A stretch of DNA of 64,000 nt, taken from NCBI GenBank assembly GCA_947496375.1, contig CANMCY010000009.1:1-64000 (forward strand), given 5' to 3'. The position numbers were made by a program, and so were the translations under genes. This DNA comes from Flavobacteriales bacterium (GTDB taxonomy: Bacteria; Bacteroidota; Bacteroidia; NS11-12g; UBA955). A model generated the notes under the pieces. It saw only the letters and a program-made list of their open reading frames with translations, searched no databases and had not been told where the DNA came from. Shown here piece by piece: positions 23,663 through 33,100 of the stretch (position 1 is its first letter; each line of letters starts with the position of its first letter).

Positions 23663-25153
23663 TTAATGTTGTCTTTCCGCTATTTGTCTCAATGCCTTAC
23701 GGTCAGTTTTGCCGTTGGCATTGAGTGGGATTTCAGCGATGGCATACATCCGGTGAGGTATCATATAAGGAGGTAGTATGCGTTTCAATAATTGCTGAGT
23801 CTGGCCTTCATCGATGGATGATTGCTTTACAAAGAGTGCAAGATACCACGCTTCTTCTGCCTGATAACCGATGGCTACAGCCGGTGAATCAGGAAAAACC
23901 CGACCTGCCGCCACTTCCAGTTCAGCCAGTTCAATGCGATAACCCTGTATTTTTACCTGATCATCTTTTCTCCCAACGTAAAAGTAGTTCCCGTTGCGGT
24001 CTTGATAGGCGAGATCCCCAGTCTTGTAATAGCGACAATCATTATGGTAAAAGAACTTTTCACGGTTTTGCTCCTCATTGTTCAGATAGCCCGGAGTCAG
24101 TTGATTTCCTCCCAAACAGAGCTCACCTTCGATCTTGTTACCGGTGATGGGGGTTCCATGGTCATCAATGAGCATTAACGTTGTCGATTTCATGGGTTTT
24201 CCGATTCCTACCACCCCATTGTGATGAGAGATGTTTTCTGCGTTACAGCCCTGTGAAGTGCAATAAATGGTAGCTTCTGTGGGACCATATACGTTGTCAA
24301 CCCTTGCATTAGGCACACAGGATTTCCATTTTTTTAACAGATCCTTTTTGAGGGCCTCCCCACAAAACTGTGAAATCCGAAGTTCAGGAAGGTGTATATC
24401 TTCCAGGTAAGGAATCAACAAACCTATGGCTGAAGGTACCATCAAACTCACGGTGATCTGATTTTCTTCAAGCACATGATATAGAGCCAGCGTTTTTATC
24501 ATGCCGGAAGGCAAGGTGTGAAAACTGGCACCCGACATTAAGGGTCTGGTAAAGCAAACAACCGATAAGTCGAAGGTTAGATCAAACATCTGCAGAAACC
24601 GGTCCTGATCCCGAACGTCATATTCGAGCGCATCAAAACTATCCATGAATGCCTGCAGATTACCAAAAGTGATGGGAACCCCCTTCGGTTTGCCGGTGGT
24701 GCCTGATGTGTAAAGCACATAAGCAGTTTTATCTTCTGCAGGAAACGCGCAAAAGATTTCCGATTCCGGCAATGAAGCACTGTTTACAAAATCTATCTGC
24801 GGAAAAATATCCTTCAGGTTTTCAATTTCCGGGTCTTCTACAGCGTAAAAAAGAGTACCGATTTCTGAACTCTGAATGATTTCTTCTATTCTGCTTGCCG
24901 GATAATGGGCAGGAATAGGCACGTAGGCCTTGCCTGTCAGCCATGAAGCAATAATAGTTGCATAGGTTTCCGGTGCATTTTGGGTAATAATACCCATGTG
25001 CATGCTCCCGGTACGCTGTATTTTACCTTGTATAGCCCCTGCACTTCGTGCAAATGAATCATAGGATGTGGCTTTGTCTTCAATAATACAGGCCGGCTCA
25101 TCACCACACAGCTGCAATCGCTTGAAAATAGAAACTAAAAACGAAACGCTCAT
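23663..25153 (-). CDS. AMP-forming adenylation enzyme (DltA/NRPS A-domain-like)
   Basis: 496 residues, a stand-alone A-domain. Core motifs: A3 YTSGTTGKPKG (148-158), A4 FDLTFDLS with D195 at the position that binds the alpha-amino group in amino-acid-activating domains, A5 NVYGPTEAT (287-295), A7 YKTGDLAYQD, A8 GRKDDQVKIQGYRIELAELE, and A10 NGKTDRKAL with catalytic K482. The aspartate in A4 favours an amino-acid substrate over a fatty or aryl acid. The enzyme would adenylate the amino acid and load it on the ACP encoded downstream. The start overlaps the gatB stop (ATGA), so the ligase is translationally coupled to gatB. Confidence 0.9.
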   Translation of the reverse strand: MSVSFLVSIFKRLQLCGDEPACIIEDKATSYDSFARSAGAIQGKIQRTGSMHMGIITQNAPETYATIIASWLTGKAYVPIPAHYPASRIEEIIQSSEIGTLFYAVEDPEIENLKDIFPQIDFVNSASLPESEIFCAFPAEDKTAYVLYTSGTTGKPKGVPITFGNLQAFMDSFDALEYDVRDQDRFLQMFDLTFDLSVVCFTRPLMSGASFHTLPSGMIKTLALYHVLEENQITVSLMVPSAIGLLIPYLEDIHLPELRISQFCGEALKKDLLKKWKSCVPNARVDNVYGPTEATIYCTSQGCNAENISHHNGVVGIGKPMKSTTLMLIDDHGTPITGNKIEGELCLGGNQLTPGYLNNEEQNREKFFYHNDCRYYKTGDLAYQDRNGNYFYVGRKDDQVKIQGYRIELAELEVAAGRVFPDSPAVAIGYQAEEAWYLALFVKQSSIDEGQTQQLLKRILPPYMIPHRMYAIAEIPLNANGKTDRKALRQIAERQH

Positions 25154-26595
25154 GCATCCAGCATTTTACGCACTTGCTCGTTGGTTTTTCTGGGGTCGGC
25201 TTTACCCTTGCTTGCTTTCATAACTTCACCCACAAAAAGTCCCAGCAGACCGGTTTTCCCGTTTTTATATTCCTGTACTTTTTCAGGAAATCTGGATAAT
25301 ACTTCAGCAATCAGATTTTCTATGGTGTCCGTGTCTGCATCCTGTGCCAGGTTGAGTTTTTCAATCAGTTCAACCGCAGTGGCATGAGGATTGGCAATCA
25401 TGGCAGGGAAGAGGTGCTGTGCAGCAGCACTGTGTGAAACAATGTTTTGGTCAATGACCGAAATAATATCCGCTATTTTTTCCGGCTGTAGTGGGAAAGA
25501 TTCCATCCCTACGGCATTTTCGTTTAGATATCCTTTGATGGCCACATTGACCCAGTTTGCAGCTGCTTTGTAGTTGGAAGTGCATTGAATCAAATGATTA
25601 AAATACATGGCAGTGGTTTTATCGTCGGTTAAAACCGCAGCATCATATTCTGAAAGGCCAAGCTCCTGATGAAAACGATTGAAAAGGGCCTCAGGAAGCT
25701 CGGGCATGCTGTGTTTTACAGCTTCAATATCTTTATCTGTAAGGGTTAATGGTGGTAAATCCGGTTCGGGAAAGTAACGGTAATCGTTTACGAGTTCTTT
25801 GCGCCTCATGCTGAATGTGCTGCCATTCAATCCATTAAATCCTCGGGTTTCACCTATAACAACACCTCCGTTTTGCAATACTTCGGTCTGTCTTTTAATT
25901 TCAAAATCAATGGCACGTTTGACATTGCTGATGGAATTCATGTTTTTTACTTCCACCTTGGTGCCAAATGCCGATGTCCCTTTCGGACGAATTGAAATAT
26001 TGGCATCACAGCGCAAACTGCCTTCTTCCATGTTACCATCGCATATATCGAGGTAACGAACCAGTCTGCGGATTTCCGTAACAAATGCATACGCTTCTTC
26101 TCCCGTGCGAATATCGGGTTCCGTTACTACTTCAATTAGGGGAGTACCGGCTCGGTTGTAATCAATCAGTGAATCCTCCAGATCCTGATCATGCATACTT
26201 TTTCCCGTGTCTTCCTCCATGTGAATCCGAATGAGTCTGACCTGTTTTGGCTCGCCTGACTTGGGTTTTATGCTGACGAAGCCACCGGTGCAAAGCGGTG
26301 TATCAAACTGAGTTATCTGATATCCTTTAGGTAAATCCGCATAAAAATAGTTTTTTCTGGCATACCGGTTTATTCGGGTAATTCCACACTGCAGCGCCAG
26401 ACCCATTTTCATGGCCAGCTCAACTGCGTGTCGGTTGTGTTTGGGCAATGTGCCGGGATGTCCCAGACTGACCGCACTAACCTGTGTGTTGGGCATTTGG
26501 CCATAGGCAGTACTGTCTGATGAAAATGCTTTGCTTTCGGTCAGCAGTTGTATGTGTATTTCCAATCCTATGACGGCCTCAAATTCAGTACTCAT
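25150..26595 (-). CDS. gatB: Aspartyl/glutamyl-tRNA(Asn/Gln) amidotransferase subunit B
   Basis: 481 residues, full length. Signatures: FEAVIGLEIHIQLLTESKAF at the N-terminus, LGHPGTLP, ARKNYFYADLPKGYQITQ, DYNRAGTPLIEVVTEPD, EEGSLRCDANIS, and the YqeY-like tail ending with KASKGKADPRKTNEQVRKML. GatB binds the misacylated tRNA and performs the kinase and transamidation steps with GatA and GatC. Neither gatA nor gatC is in the window, as is usual in Bacteroidota, where the subunits are scattered. The promoter box TATATTTG is at 26616-26623. It is the first gene of the seven-gene operon. Confidence 0.97.
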   Translation of the reverse strand: MSTEFEAVIGLEIHIQLLTESKAFSSDSTAYGQMPNTQVSAVSLGHPGTLPKHNRHAVELAMKMGLALQCGITRINRYARKNYFYADLPKGYQITQFDTPLCTGGFVSIKPKSGEPKQVRLIRIHMEEDTGKSMHDQDLEDSLIDYNRAGTPLIEVVTEPDIRTGEEAYAFVTEIRRLVRYLDICDGNMEEGSLRCDANISIRPKGTSAFGTKVEVKNMNSISNVKRAIDFEIKRQTEVLQNGGVVIGETRGFNGLNGSTFSMRRKELVNDYRYFPEPDLPPLTLTDKDIEAVKHSMPELPEALFNRFHQELGLSEYDAAVLTDDKTTAMYFNHLIQCTSNYKAAANWVNVAIKGYLNENAVGMESFPLQPEKIADIISVIDQNIVSHSAAAQHLFPAMIANPHATAVELIEKLNLAQDADTDTIENLIAEVLSRFPEKVQEYKNGKTGLLGLFVGEVMKASKGKADPRKTNEQVRKMLDA

Positions 26596-26615
26596 TACCC
26601 TGGTTGATTACTACG

Positions 26616-26623
26616 CAAATATA
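26616..26623 (-). promoter_or_regulatory. -7 box upstream of gatB operon
   Basis: TATATTTG on the reverse strand, a perfect TAnnTTTG, about 20 nt before the gatB ATG. No convincing -33 TTTG was seen at the standard spacing. Confidence 0.5.
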
Positions 26624-26655
26624 CAGATGCGTTTTGGTATTGACAGAATTCCGGG

Positions 26656-26682
26656 AAAAAGAAAAGCCCCGTTTCCGGGGCT
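26656..26682 (-). terminator. Intrinsic terminator of tRNA-Gly
   Basis: On the reverse strand the stem AGCCCCG / CGGGGCT with a GAAA loop is followed by TTTTCTTTTT. Confidence 0.85.
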
Positions 26683-26685
26683 CTC

Positions 26686-26761
26686 TGGAGCGAGAAACGA
26701 GACTCGAACTCGCGACCCTCACCTTGGCAAGGTGATGCTCTACCAACTGAGCTATTCTCGC
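26686..26761 (-). tRNA. tRNA-Gly (anticodon GCC)
   Basis: On the reverse strand the acceptor stem pairs GCGAGAA with TTCTCGC. The D arm is GCTCAGTTGGTAGAGC, the anticodon arm is TCACC-TTGCCAA-GGTGA with anticodon GCC, and the T arm is GCGAG-TTCGAGT-CTCGT (one G-U). Discriminator T and an encoded CCA end follow, unlike the tRNA-Lys at 9425. Confidence 0.96.
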
Positions 26762-26792
26762 TTTTACAATGATCTTTCGATCAATGTGGGTG

Positions 26793-26823
26793 CAAAATTA
26801 ACAAATATGTGCTCTAAAATCAA
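26793..26823 (-). promoter_or_regulatory. Promoter for tRNA-Gly
   Basis: On the reverse strand a -33 TTG (26821-26823) precedes the -7 TAATTTTG (26793-26800) with 20 nt between them. Confidence 0.75.
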
Positions 26824-26846
26824 CACCGATTTATTAATTTTTTAAA

Positions 26847-27240
26847 AGCAGTCCTGTAAGCCGGGTTCTGTAGCTCATTTTGTTACCAAAATAGGCTCCT
26901 TACCATTTATCTGGGACCTGTTTCACAACGGGCCTCTATCGACCTACCCTCCCTGCCATTACTGCCTAAACAGTAAACCGGAGCGGGCCGCTCCTGTTGC
27001 AGGGTTTATTTGGTCTTTCAACCCGTAAGGTTTATCCCAATTGCGATTCACAACGCAACGAGTGGGCTCTTACCCCGCTTTTTCACCCTTATCCCGGCAA
27101 GCCGAGACGGTATAGTTTCTGTGACACTTTCTGTCGCACAGCAGTTACCCGCTGCGCGCCTTCCTGTTAGGAAGTACGGCGCCCTGTGTTGCCCGGACTT
27201 TCCTCACCGAATTGCTTCGGCGCGGTAAGGCAGACTGCTG
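26847..27240 (-). ncRNA. rnpB: RNase P RNA (M1 RNA), bacterial type A
   Basis: The conserved elements are readable on the reverse strand: near the 5' end GAGGAAAGTCCGGGC (CR I), and near the 3' end AGAACCCGGCTTAC (CR V), which together form P4. The terminal sequences GCAGTC and GACTGC pair as stem P1, giving a transcript of about 390 nt, the normal size. It is the catalytic subunit that removes tRNA 5' leaders. It lies just upstream of tRNA-Gly in the same orientation and ends in a U-rich tract. Confidence 0.95.
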
Positions 27241-27243
27241 CAG

Positions 27244-27251
27244 CAAAGTTA
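27244..27251 (-). promoter_or_regulatory. -7 box for rnpB
   Basis: TAACTTTG on the reverse strand, immediately before the predicted 5' end of RNase P RNA. Confidence 0.65.
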
Positions 27252-27264
27252 CAGCTGATTTCAT

Positions 27265-27294
27265 AAAAAAAGGCCTCATGAAGAGGCCTTTTTA
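27265..27294 (-). terminator. Intrinsic terminator after gldJ
   Basis: The stem GGCCTC / GAGGCC, extended by A-T pairs, has a 5-nt loop and a T-run on the reverse strand. It separates gldJ from rnpB. Confidence 0.85.
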
Positions 27295-27309
27295 AGGATT
27301 ATAAATAAA

Positions 27310-28836
27310 TTATCTTTTCTTTTTGGTTTTTTTATCGATTCCGCTGCTGGGCAGTTTGTTGTATTTCTCTTTGCTGTTGCCCACAGGAGATCCAATTCTA
27401 ATCATGGCACAACGGAAGCCAAGCGTACTTAAGCTTTGCTTTTCATCCAGGAAGCGACGGGTTCCGGGAGAGGCCCAGTAAGTTCTGTCATTCCAGCTGG
27501 CTCCTTTAAATACATGCGCCTTGTTATTAACCAATGAAGTTACGCCATATTCATAAATCATTTCTCCATTGTTGTAATTATCCTCGTCTTTAAAACCAAT
27601 GTTATCGGCTTTGCGGTAGTTACGACGGTTCACATTGTCTGATTCGGTCACATCACGGAACTGAAGGCGTCCAAGACTATCTTTCTGCTCAATAGCACCA
27701 TACTGATCCATCACCAGGGTTTTGTAAACGTTTCCACGGAAAGGCATGAACGCATCCATATCTTCCATAGACAGGGGACGGAACACATCCATTACCCATT
27801 CACTTACGTTGGCTGACATGTTATACAAACCATAAGCATTGGGCCAGTAGCTGTATACAGGAGTGGTAATGAATCCGGCATCATTAAGAGGACCACCTGC
27901 AACACCGCCGAAATCACCTTTTCCACGCATAGCGTTCATACGGATTTTGCCGCGGTCTGTTTCATTGCCATCCTTAATTCTGATGGTGTAATCATCCCAA
28001 GAGTAAATTCTCTTTTGATCGATGTTTTCAAACTGTGTATTGCCAATGTTGGCCTGTGCAGCAAATTCCCATTCGGCTTCGGTTGGCAGGCGATAATCAG
28101 GCAGAAGCACACCATCTTCCATACCCACCTTGTAGCGCTTACGGTCTTTTTTCTTTAACTTACTGTAATCCTTTAGAGGCGTTTTACCCTTCTTCAGGAA
28201 ATCGTATTGACCCGCCAAGTAGGCACGGGTGTTGAAATTGTTTTCACCGGTTGCATCCTGGGCAATGGTAAACTTCATGATACATTCACGATCAATGATA
28301 TACTCATTTACCCTGTCTGTTCTCCATTTGGCAAAATCAGTGGCCTGCTGCCAGTTAACACCCACCACGGGGTAGTCTTTGTAGGCAGGGTGGCGGAAAT
28401 AGTAATCAACGAATGGTTCGTTGTACCCCAGTTTGCTTCTCCAGCAGTTGGTATCAGGTAGTGCCTGATTGTATACTTCCGGATAATCCACGAATGTGCG
28501 CATGAGCCAATAGACATATCCACGGTAGTCAAGGTTACTCACTTCTGTTTCGTCCATGTAAAAGGAGTTTACAGTAGCCGTTCTTTCCACGTTATTATTG
28601 TCATAACGCAAGTCATTTTCGGTTGAACCCATTGTGAAAGAACCGCCTTCAACCAAAACAAGACCAGGACCTGTTTCCTGACCCTGATATTTGGGATTAG
28701 CAAATCCTCCCCATTTTGGACTGTTGTAGTACTGTCCGGTGGTTCTGCTCCTGTCTTTGGGAACACAACCCGCAAACATTAATGGCAGCATAATCGCAGC
28801 TAACCATTGGCTTTTTACCCTAAAGTTCATTTTCAT
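27310..28836 (-). CDS. gldJ: Gliding/T9SS lipoprotein GldJ (FGE-sulfatase-fold)
   Basis: About 508 residues from the M at 28836; an M two codons later is equally possible. The longer upstream frame is leader. The lipobox is LMFAGC. The body is a formylglycine-generating-enzyme-like fold: GPGLVLVEGGSFTMGS, FYMDETEVSNLDYRGYVYW, HPAYKDYPVVGVNWQQATDFAKWRTDRVN, LPDYRLPTEAEWEFAA, and the ending TLGFRCAMIRIGS. The overall pattern, including the insert after NNFNTRAYL and the region VMDVFRPLSMEDMDAF, fits GldJ better than GldK. Its position beside porU-porV also matches my recollection of Flavobacterium. GldJ stabilises GldK and is needed for T9SS and gliding. GldK remains the main alternative. Confidence 0.85.
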   Translation of the reverse strand: MKMNFRVKSQWLAAIMLPLMFAGCVPKDRSRTTGQYYNSPKWGGFANPKYQGQETGPGLVLVEGGSFTMGSTENDLRYDNNNVERTATVNSFYMDETEVSNLDYRGYVYWLMRTFVDYPEVYNQALPDTNCWRSKLGYNEPFVDYYFRHPAYKDYPVVGVNWQQATDFAKWRTDRVNEYIIDRECIMKFTIAQDATGENNFNTRAYLAGQYDFLKKGKTPLKDYSKLKKKDRKRYKVGMEDGVLLPDYRLPTEAEWEFAAQANIGNTQFENIDQKRIYSWDDYTIRIKDGNETDRGKIRMNAMRGKGDFGGVAGGPLNDAGFITTPVYSYWPNAYGLYNMSANVSEWVMDVFRPLSMEDMDAFMPFRGNVYKTLVMDQYGAIEQKDSLGRLQFRDVTESDNVNRRNYRKADNIGFKDEDNYNNGEMIYEYGVTSLVNNKAHVFKGASWNDRTYWASPGTRRFLDEKQSLSTLGFRCAMIRIGSPVGNSKEKYNKLPSSGIDKKTKKKR

Positions 28837-28904
28837 TTGATTATGTTTAACGCTTTTTGGCGAAAAATATTTCGCAATAATAAAAAGATTTTTCATATTT
28901 CCCA

Positions 28905-28944
28905 AATAAAAATGGGCTGAAAACCACATTTATTCCAGCCCATT
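28905..28944 (-). terminator. Stem-loop between porP/sprF and gldJ (terminator or attenuator)
   Basis: On the reverse strand AATGGGCTG pairs with CAGCCCATT across a loop of about 16 nt, followed by TTTTATTT. It may partially terminate transcription between the two genes. Confidence 0.6.
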
Positions 28945-28964
28945 TCATGTATTTGATTTTTTGT

Positions 28965-29978
28965 TTAGAATTCAGGACACTTTAAAGGTCTGAATGGTTT
29001 GCTGCCGGGAGGAACGCACCAGTCTATAGTTGCACTTACTTCATGGCTGGAGGGGATAGCACTTCTTCCATCACTTACGGTAAAGTCATAGCTATAGCCA
29101 AATTTGAATCGATTTTTTCTAAATCCTATCAACATCATAATGGCATCGGCATTTTTATAATTGCCGAAAGTCTGACGGAACCATAAACCACTAACCAGCG
29201 GGCCTTTGTTAGCATAAAACCCTATATTAAGCTGCGAGAAATTACGCTGCATCATAAACAGAGCATTAGGACTAAATGTGGCATCGTCTTCCTGTCTGAA
29301 ACGGGATTTAGATAAGGGAATTACCGCTCCGGTATGCACTGTGTAACGGCGGGGCAAAACTTCATTGGGATTCTGGTAGAAACTCCAGTTAGGTTCAATG
29401 ATATTGTGCGCAGCTACACCCATGTAAAATTTAGAAGAATACATGATCCAGCCGGCATTGAAATTAGGATACCCTATATTTTGCGATGGAACCTGCTCTG
29501 CCGTGGGGTTTACAAAACCTTGCGTAGGAACTATTTGATCAGAGAATTTAAGACGATTGAAGTTGATGCTCTTAAAAGAATAGGCACCCTGCAAACCAAA
29601 TCGCATGAAAAGTTTATTCCTATTTAGAGGCAACAGATAAGAATAAACCCCGCTTACGGTAGTGGTTGTGAGCAGACCTGATCCTGCTACATCATGAAAT
29701 ACCATGGCCCCAAGTCCACCGCCGACACTGGCAATGTGCTGATCCCACGAGGCCGCAAAAGAGCGGAATGTTCCGGGGAGGCCTGGCCACTGGTTCCGAT
29801 AATTAAGCGCTACTCGGCCGGCTGCTCCGAAGTTGCAGACAGCAGATCCTGCAAGCGCCGGATTTGTGTATACAGGAGCGGCATAGAACTGAGTCAGTTC
29901 CGGATCTTGTGCCTTGATAGAAATCACCGACAAAAATGAAGCGGCGATAAAGGAAAGTCGTAAAAATCCTTTTTGCAT
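28965..29978 (-). CDS. PorP/SprF-family T9SS outer-membrane protein
   Basis: 337 residues. A signal peptide ends SIKAQ and is followed by the family opening DPELTQFYAAPVYTNPALAGS, which is near-diagnostic of PorP/SprF. Later pieces are NYRNQWPGLPGTFRSFAASWDQHI and GGLGAMVFHDVAGSGLL. The protein is a predicted outer-membrane barrel. Family members anchor particular T9SS adhesins or link to the PorK/N ring. It precedes gldJ on the same strand and is divergent from porU. This family has many paralogues per genome, so it need not be the PorP of the core machine. Confidence 0.9.
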   Translation of the reverse strand: MQKGFLRLSFIAASFLSVISIKAQDPELTQFYAAPVYTNPALAGSAVCNFGAAGRVALNYRNQWPGLPGTFRSFAASWDQHIASVGGGLGAMVFHDVAGSGLLTTTTVSGVYSYLLPLNRNKLFMRFGLQGAYSFKSINFNRLKFSDQIVPTQGFVNPTAEQVPSQNIGYPNFNAGWIMYSSKFYMGVAAHNIIEPNWSFYQNPNEVLPRRYTVHTGAVIPLSKSRFRQEDDATFSPNALFMMQRNFSQLNIGFYANKGPLVSGLWFRQTFGNYKNADAIMMLIGFRKNRFKFGYSYDFTVSDGRSAIPSSHEVSATIDWCVPPGSKPFRPLKCPEF

Positions 29979-30116
29979 AGTTTCTGAATGGACAAATTTA
30001 GGAGATAAAACGTTTCACGCAACAAAATATTTTTTCATCGTCAGGGAAAAATGACAGTATTGTGCTTAATAAAATGCAATTTTTTGGGATATTTGCAGTT
30101 AATGGGTGCTGTGTAT

Positions 30117-33100
30117 ATGCATATTTTTCAAAAAGTTAAGATGCTCGTGTTTTCGGGTTGTATTCTTTTTTGTACAACAGCGTTGTCGCAGGGTATGAAA
30201 TTTAGTGATGGCGAATGGGTTAGGGTACGTGTTTCCAATGATGGGGTTTACAGAATCACCGCAACAGAGTTGAAAAATGCAGGTTTAAATCCAGAGGGTA
30301 AAGATGCAGGAAAATTAGTCGTTTATACCCATCAGGGTGCAATGCTGCCGGAAATGAGTCGCAGTGCTTTTCACGGAACCAAAGAGATCCCCATTTATGT
30401 TGAAGGGGGAAATGATGGAGTTTTCAGTGGAGAGGATTACCTTTTATTTTTTGCCATGGCTCCTCATACCTGGAATTATGCTGCAGGACAATGGAGGCAT
30501 TCGGTACATTTTTATGACAACTTTACCTATTTATACATCGGTTTTGGGAAAACTGCCGGTAAGCGCATGAATACAGTGAATTTTCAAGGAACCGCCAATG
30601 TTATAATCGATGAATCAGAATGGATGCAGTTTTATGAAAAAGATCTTGAAAACCCCATACACATGGGAAGAACCTGGCTGGGAGAAAAGCTTGGAAATGA
30701 AACACTGAACCGGGCTGTTGAATTCGGGATACCCGCCATGGCCGATGATTCGGTCGATGTGCGAATTTCAGTGGCAGGAGGGATGCAGGACGGCTCAGGT
30801 ACCATCAATTATGCAATCAATAGTGTTTCAGGAACATTGAATTATTCACCGATAAATACTGAATATGTTGCATTCGATCTTCAGGAAAGGTTTTTTAAAT
30901 TGACCGCACCCGCAAAAAAGTTGCAGGCGCAGTTTACTTTAACCAGGCCTAATACCAAAAGCAGTGGCTGGATTAATTTTATAGAGGCAACAGGTAAAAT
31001 GCCCATTAATACCTCAGCGGGGCAGGTGATCATCCGAAATCGTGAGTTAACAGATAATGTTACTGCAGAAATCAGGGTTACCTCCGATATCATCAGTAAG
31101 CCCATCGCTGTATGGAATGTAAGTAATCCTTTTATGCCGGTTGCTCAGGACCTAATTCAGCAGGGTACTTATAAAAAAACCATATCACCTTCAGGCCAAT
31201 CCAAAAAGATGTTTGTCGCTTTTGAACCGGGCAATTTATCCAAACCGGAGATTTTGGGCCTTATCAGCGGACCGGATTTACTGCAAAATGCTCCACCAGA
31301 TTTGCTTATTATTACACATCGCGATTTTTTAAGCGCCGCCAATCGCCTGGCTGCCATTCGAAGTAAAAATCAGGGCTACTCGGTTCAGGTGGTAGATGTA
31401 CAGGATATTTACAATCAGTTTAGCACCTCACAGCAAGACCTGGTGGCAATTCGGGATTTTGTAAGAAGTGTCTATCTCAAATCAGTTTCCTCAGGCAAAT
31501 TATTGAAGCATGTGCTGCTAATGGGTGCTGCCAGCTACGATATGAAAGACCGGGTGAAAGGAAATACCAATTTTATTCCAACATACCAATATGATGCGCA
31601 TAACAAAGGTGTTACATTTTGTTTGGATGACTTTTATGGATACCTGGATTCGCTGGCCGGCGATCCTGCAAGGGGTAAAAACCAGTTGTGGGTTTCGGTG
31701 GGCAGAATACCATGCAGAATCTCTCAGGAGGCGGAAGGGATGGTCAGCAAGCTGGAACAATATGATTCACCCAAGAGTCTTGGAGATTGGCGAACCAATA
31801 TTACCTACGTTACCGATGATGTAGATATTTCTTGGGAAACCGTATTTACCAGCGAAAGTGAGCGGTACGCAAAATACATCGATACCAACCACACATATCT
31901 GTCTGTAAACAAGCTGTTTGCAGATGCATTTACCCAGGTTTCCACCGGAAATACGGAAAAATATCCTGACGTAAATCAGGCCATAGACCGCACCATGAAA
32001 GACGGTTGCCTTTTCATGAATTACCAGGGTCATGGTGGTCCTGCCGGCTGGGCTCAGGAGGCCATTCTGGATGTTCCAATGATTAAAGCATGGAATAACA
32101 GATGGAAAATGCCGGTTATGTTTACCGCCACCTGTGAATTCAGTTTGTATGATGACCCAAGCGAACAAAGTGCCGGTGAGCTTGCCTTGCTCAATCCCAA
32201 TGGAGGTCCAATAGCCCTCATGTCTACCACCAGACTGGTATTTGTATCAGGCAATATGGCAATCAATAACGATTTTTGGACCAATTATGGGTTCCCTAAA
32301 GCCAATGAGCCGATTCCAACGCTGGGCGATGTGTTCAAAAGACTAAAAAACAGACAGGACATCACTTCGGAAGATAATAAATTCGCTTTGCTGGGCGACC
32401 CTTCCATGCCACTTGCATTTCCAAAGCACAAAGTTATTTTGGATTCCATCAATCACAAGGCCGCTCAAGGATTCAATGACACGCTCAAAGCATTTGGTGT
32501 GGTAGAAATCAAAGGCCATATTGAAGAGCGATTGAAAGGGAAATTCAGTGCCTTCAATGGTCAGTTATGGGTTAAAGTTTTGGATAAACCCACCCTGAGA
32601 AAGACACTTGTCAATGATCAGCTGGGGGCACCTATTCCTTATGAGGATCAGAGCAGCTACATATTCAAAGGAACCGTTACCGTGCAAAACGGAGAGTTTA
32701 CGATTTTGTTTGCCACACCCAAAGATATTGCCTATCAGGTTGATTTCGGGAAGATTTTATTGTACGCCCACAACGGGGAAACCGATGCAGCGGGTGGCTA
32801 TCGCATAAAGATAGGTGGAAGCGAACAGGATGTAATTCCTGGAACCACAGGTCCGGAAGTGCAGGTTTTTATGAATGATACAACATTCATTTCAGAAGGT
32901 GAGGTTCAACCCAGCACTGAATTACTGGTAAAGGTGAAAGATGAAGATGGCTTAAATGCAACCGGTGCCGGTATTGGAAGGGATATGTTGGCTATTCTGG
33001 ATAAAGGTACTCCGGCAGAAAAAACCTATTTGCTCAATGAGTATTTCAGTTATGACCTAAATTCCTATAAATCCGGGAGAATTCGCATGCCCATCATGGA

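Noticed and set aside
26878-27228. Short ORF across the RNase P RNA
   Set aside because: The sequence matches conserved rnpB elements on the other strand; the ORF is incidental.
27310-28836. Sulfatase-modifying enzyme (true FGE) reading of the gldJ gene
   Set aside because: It is a lipoprotein next to porP/sprF and porU-porV, and the inserts match GldJ; no sulfatase is nearby.
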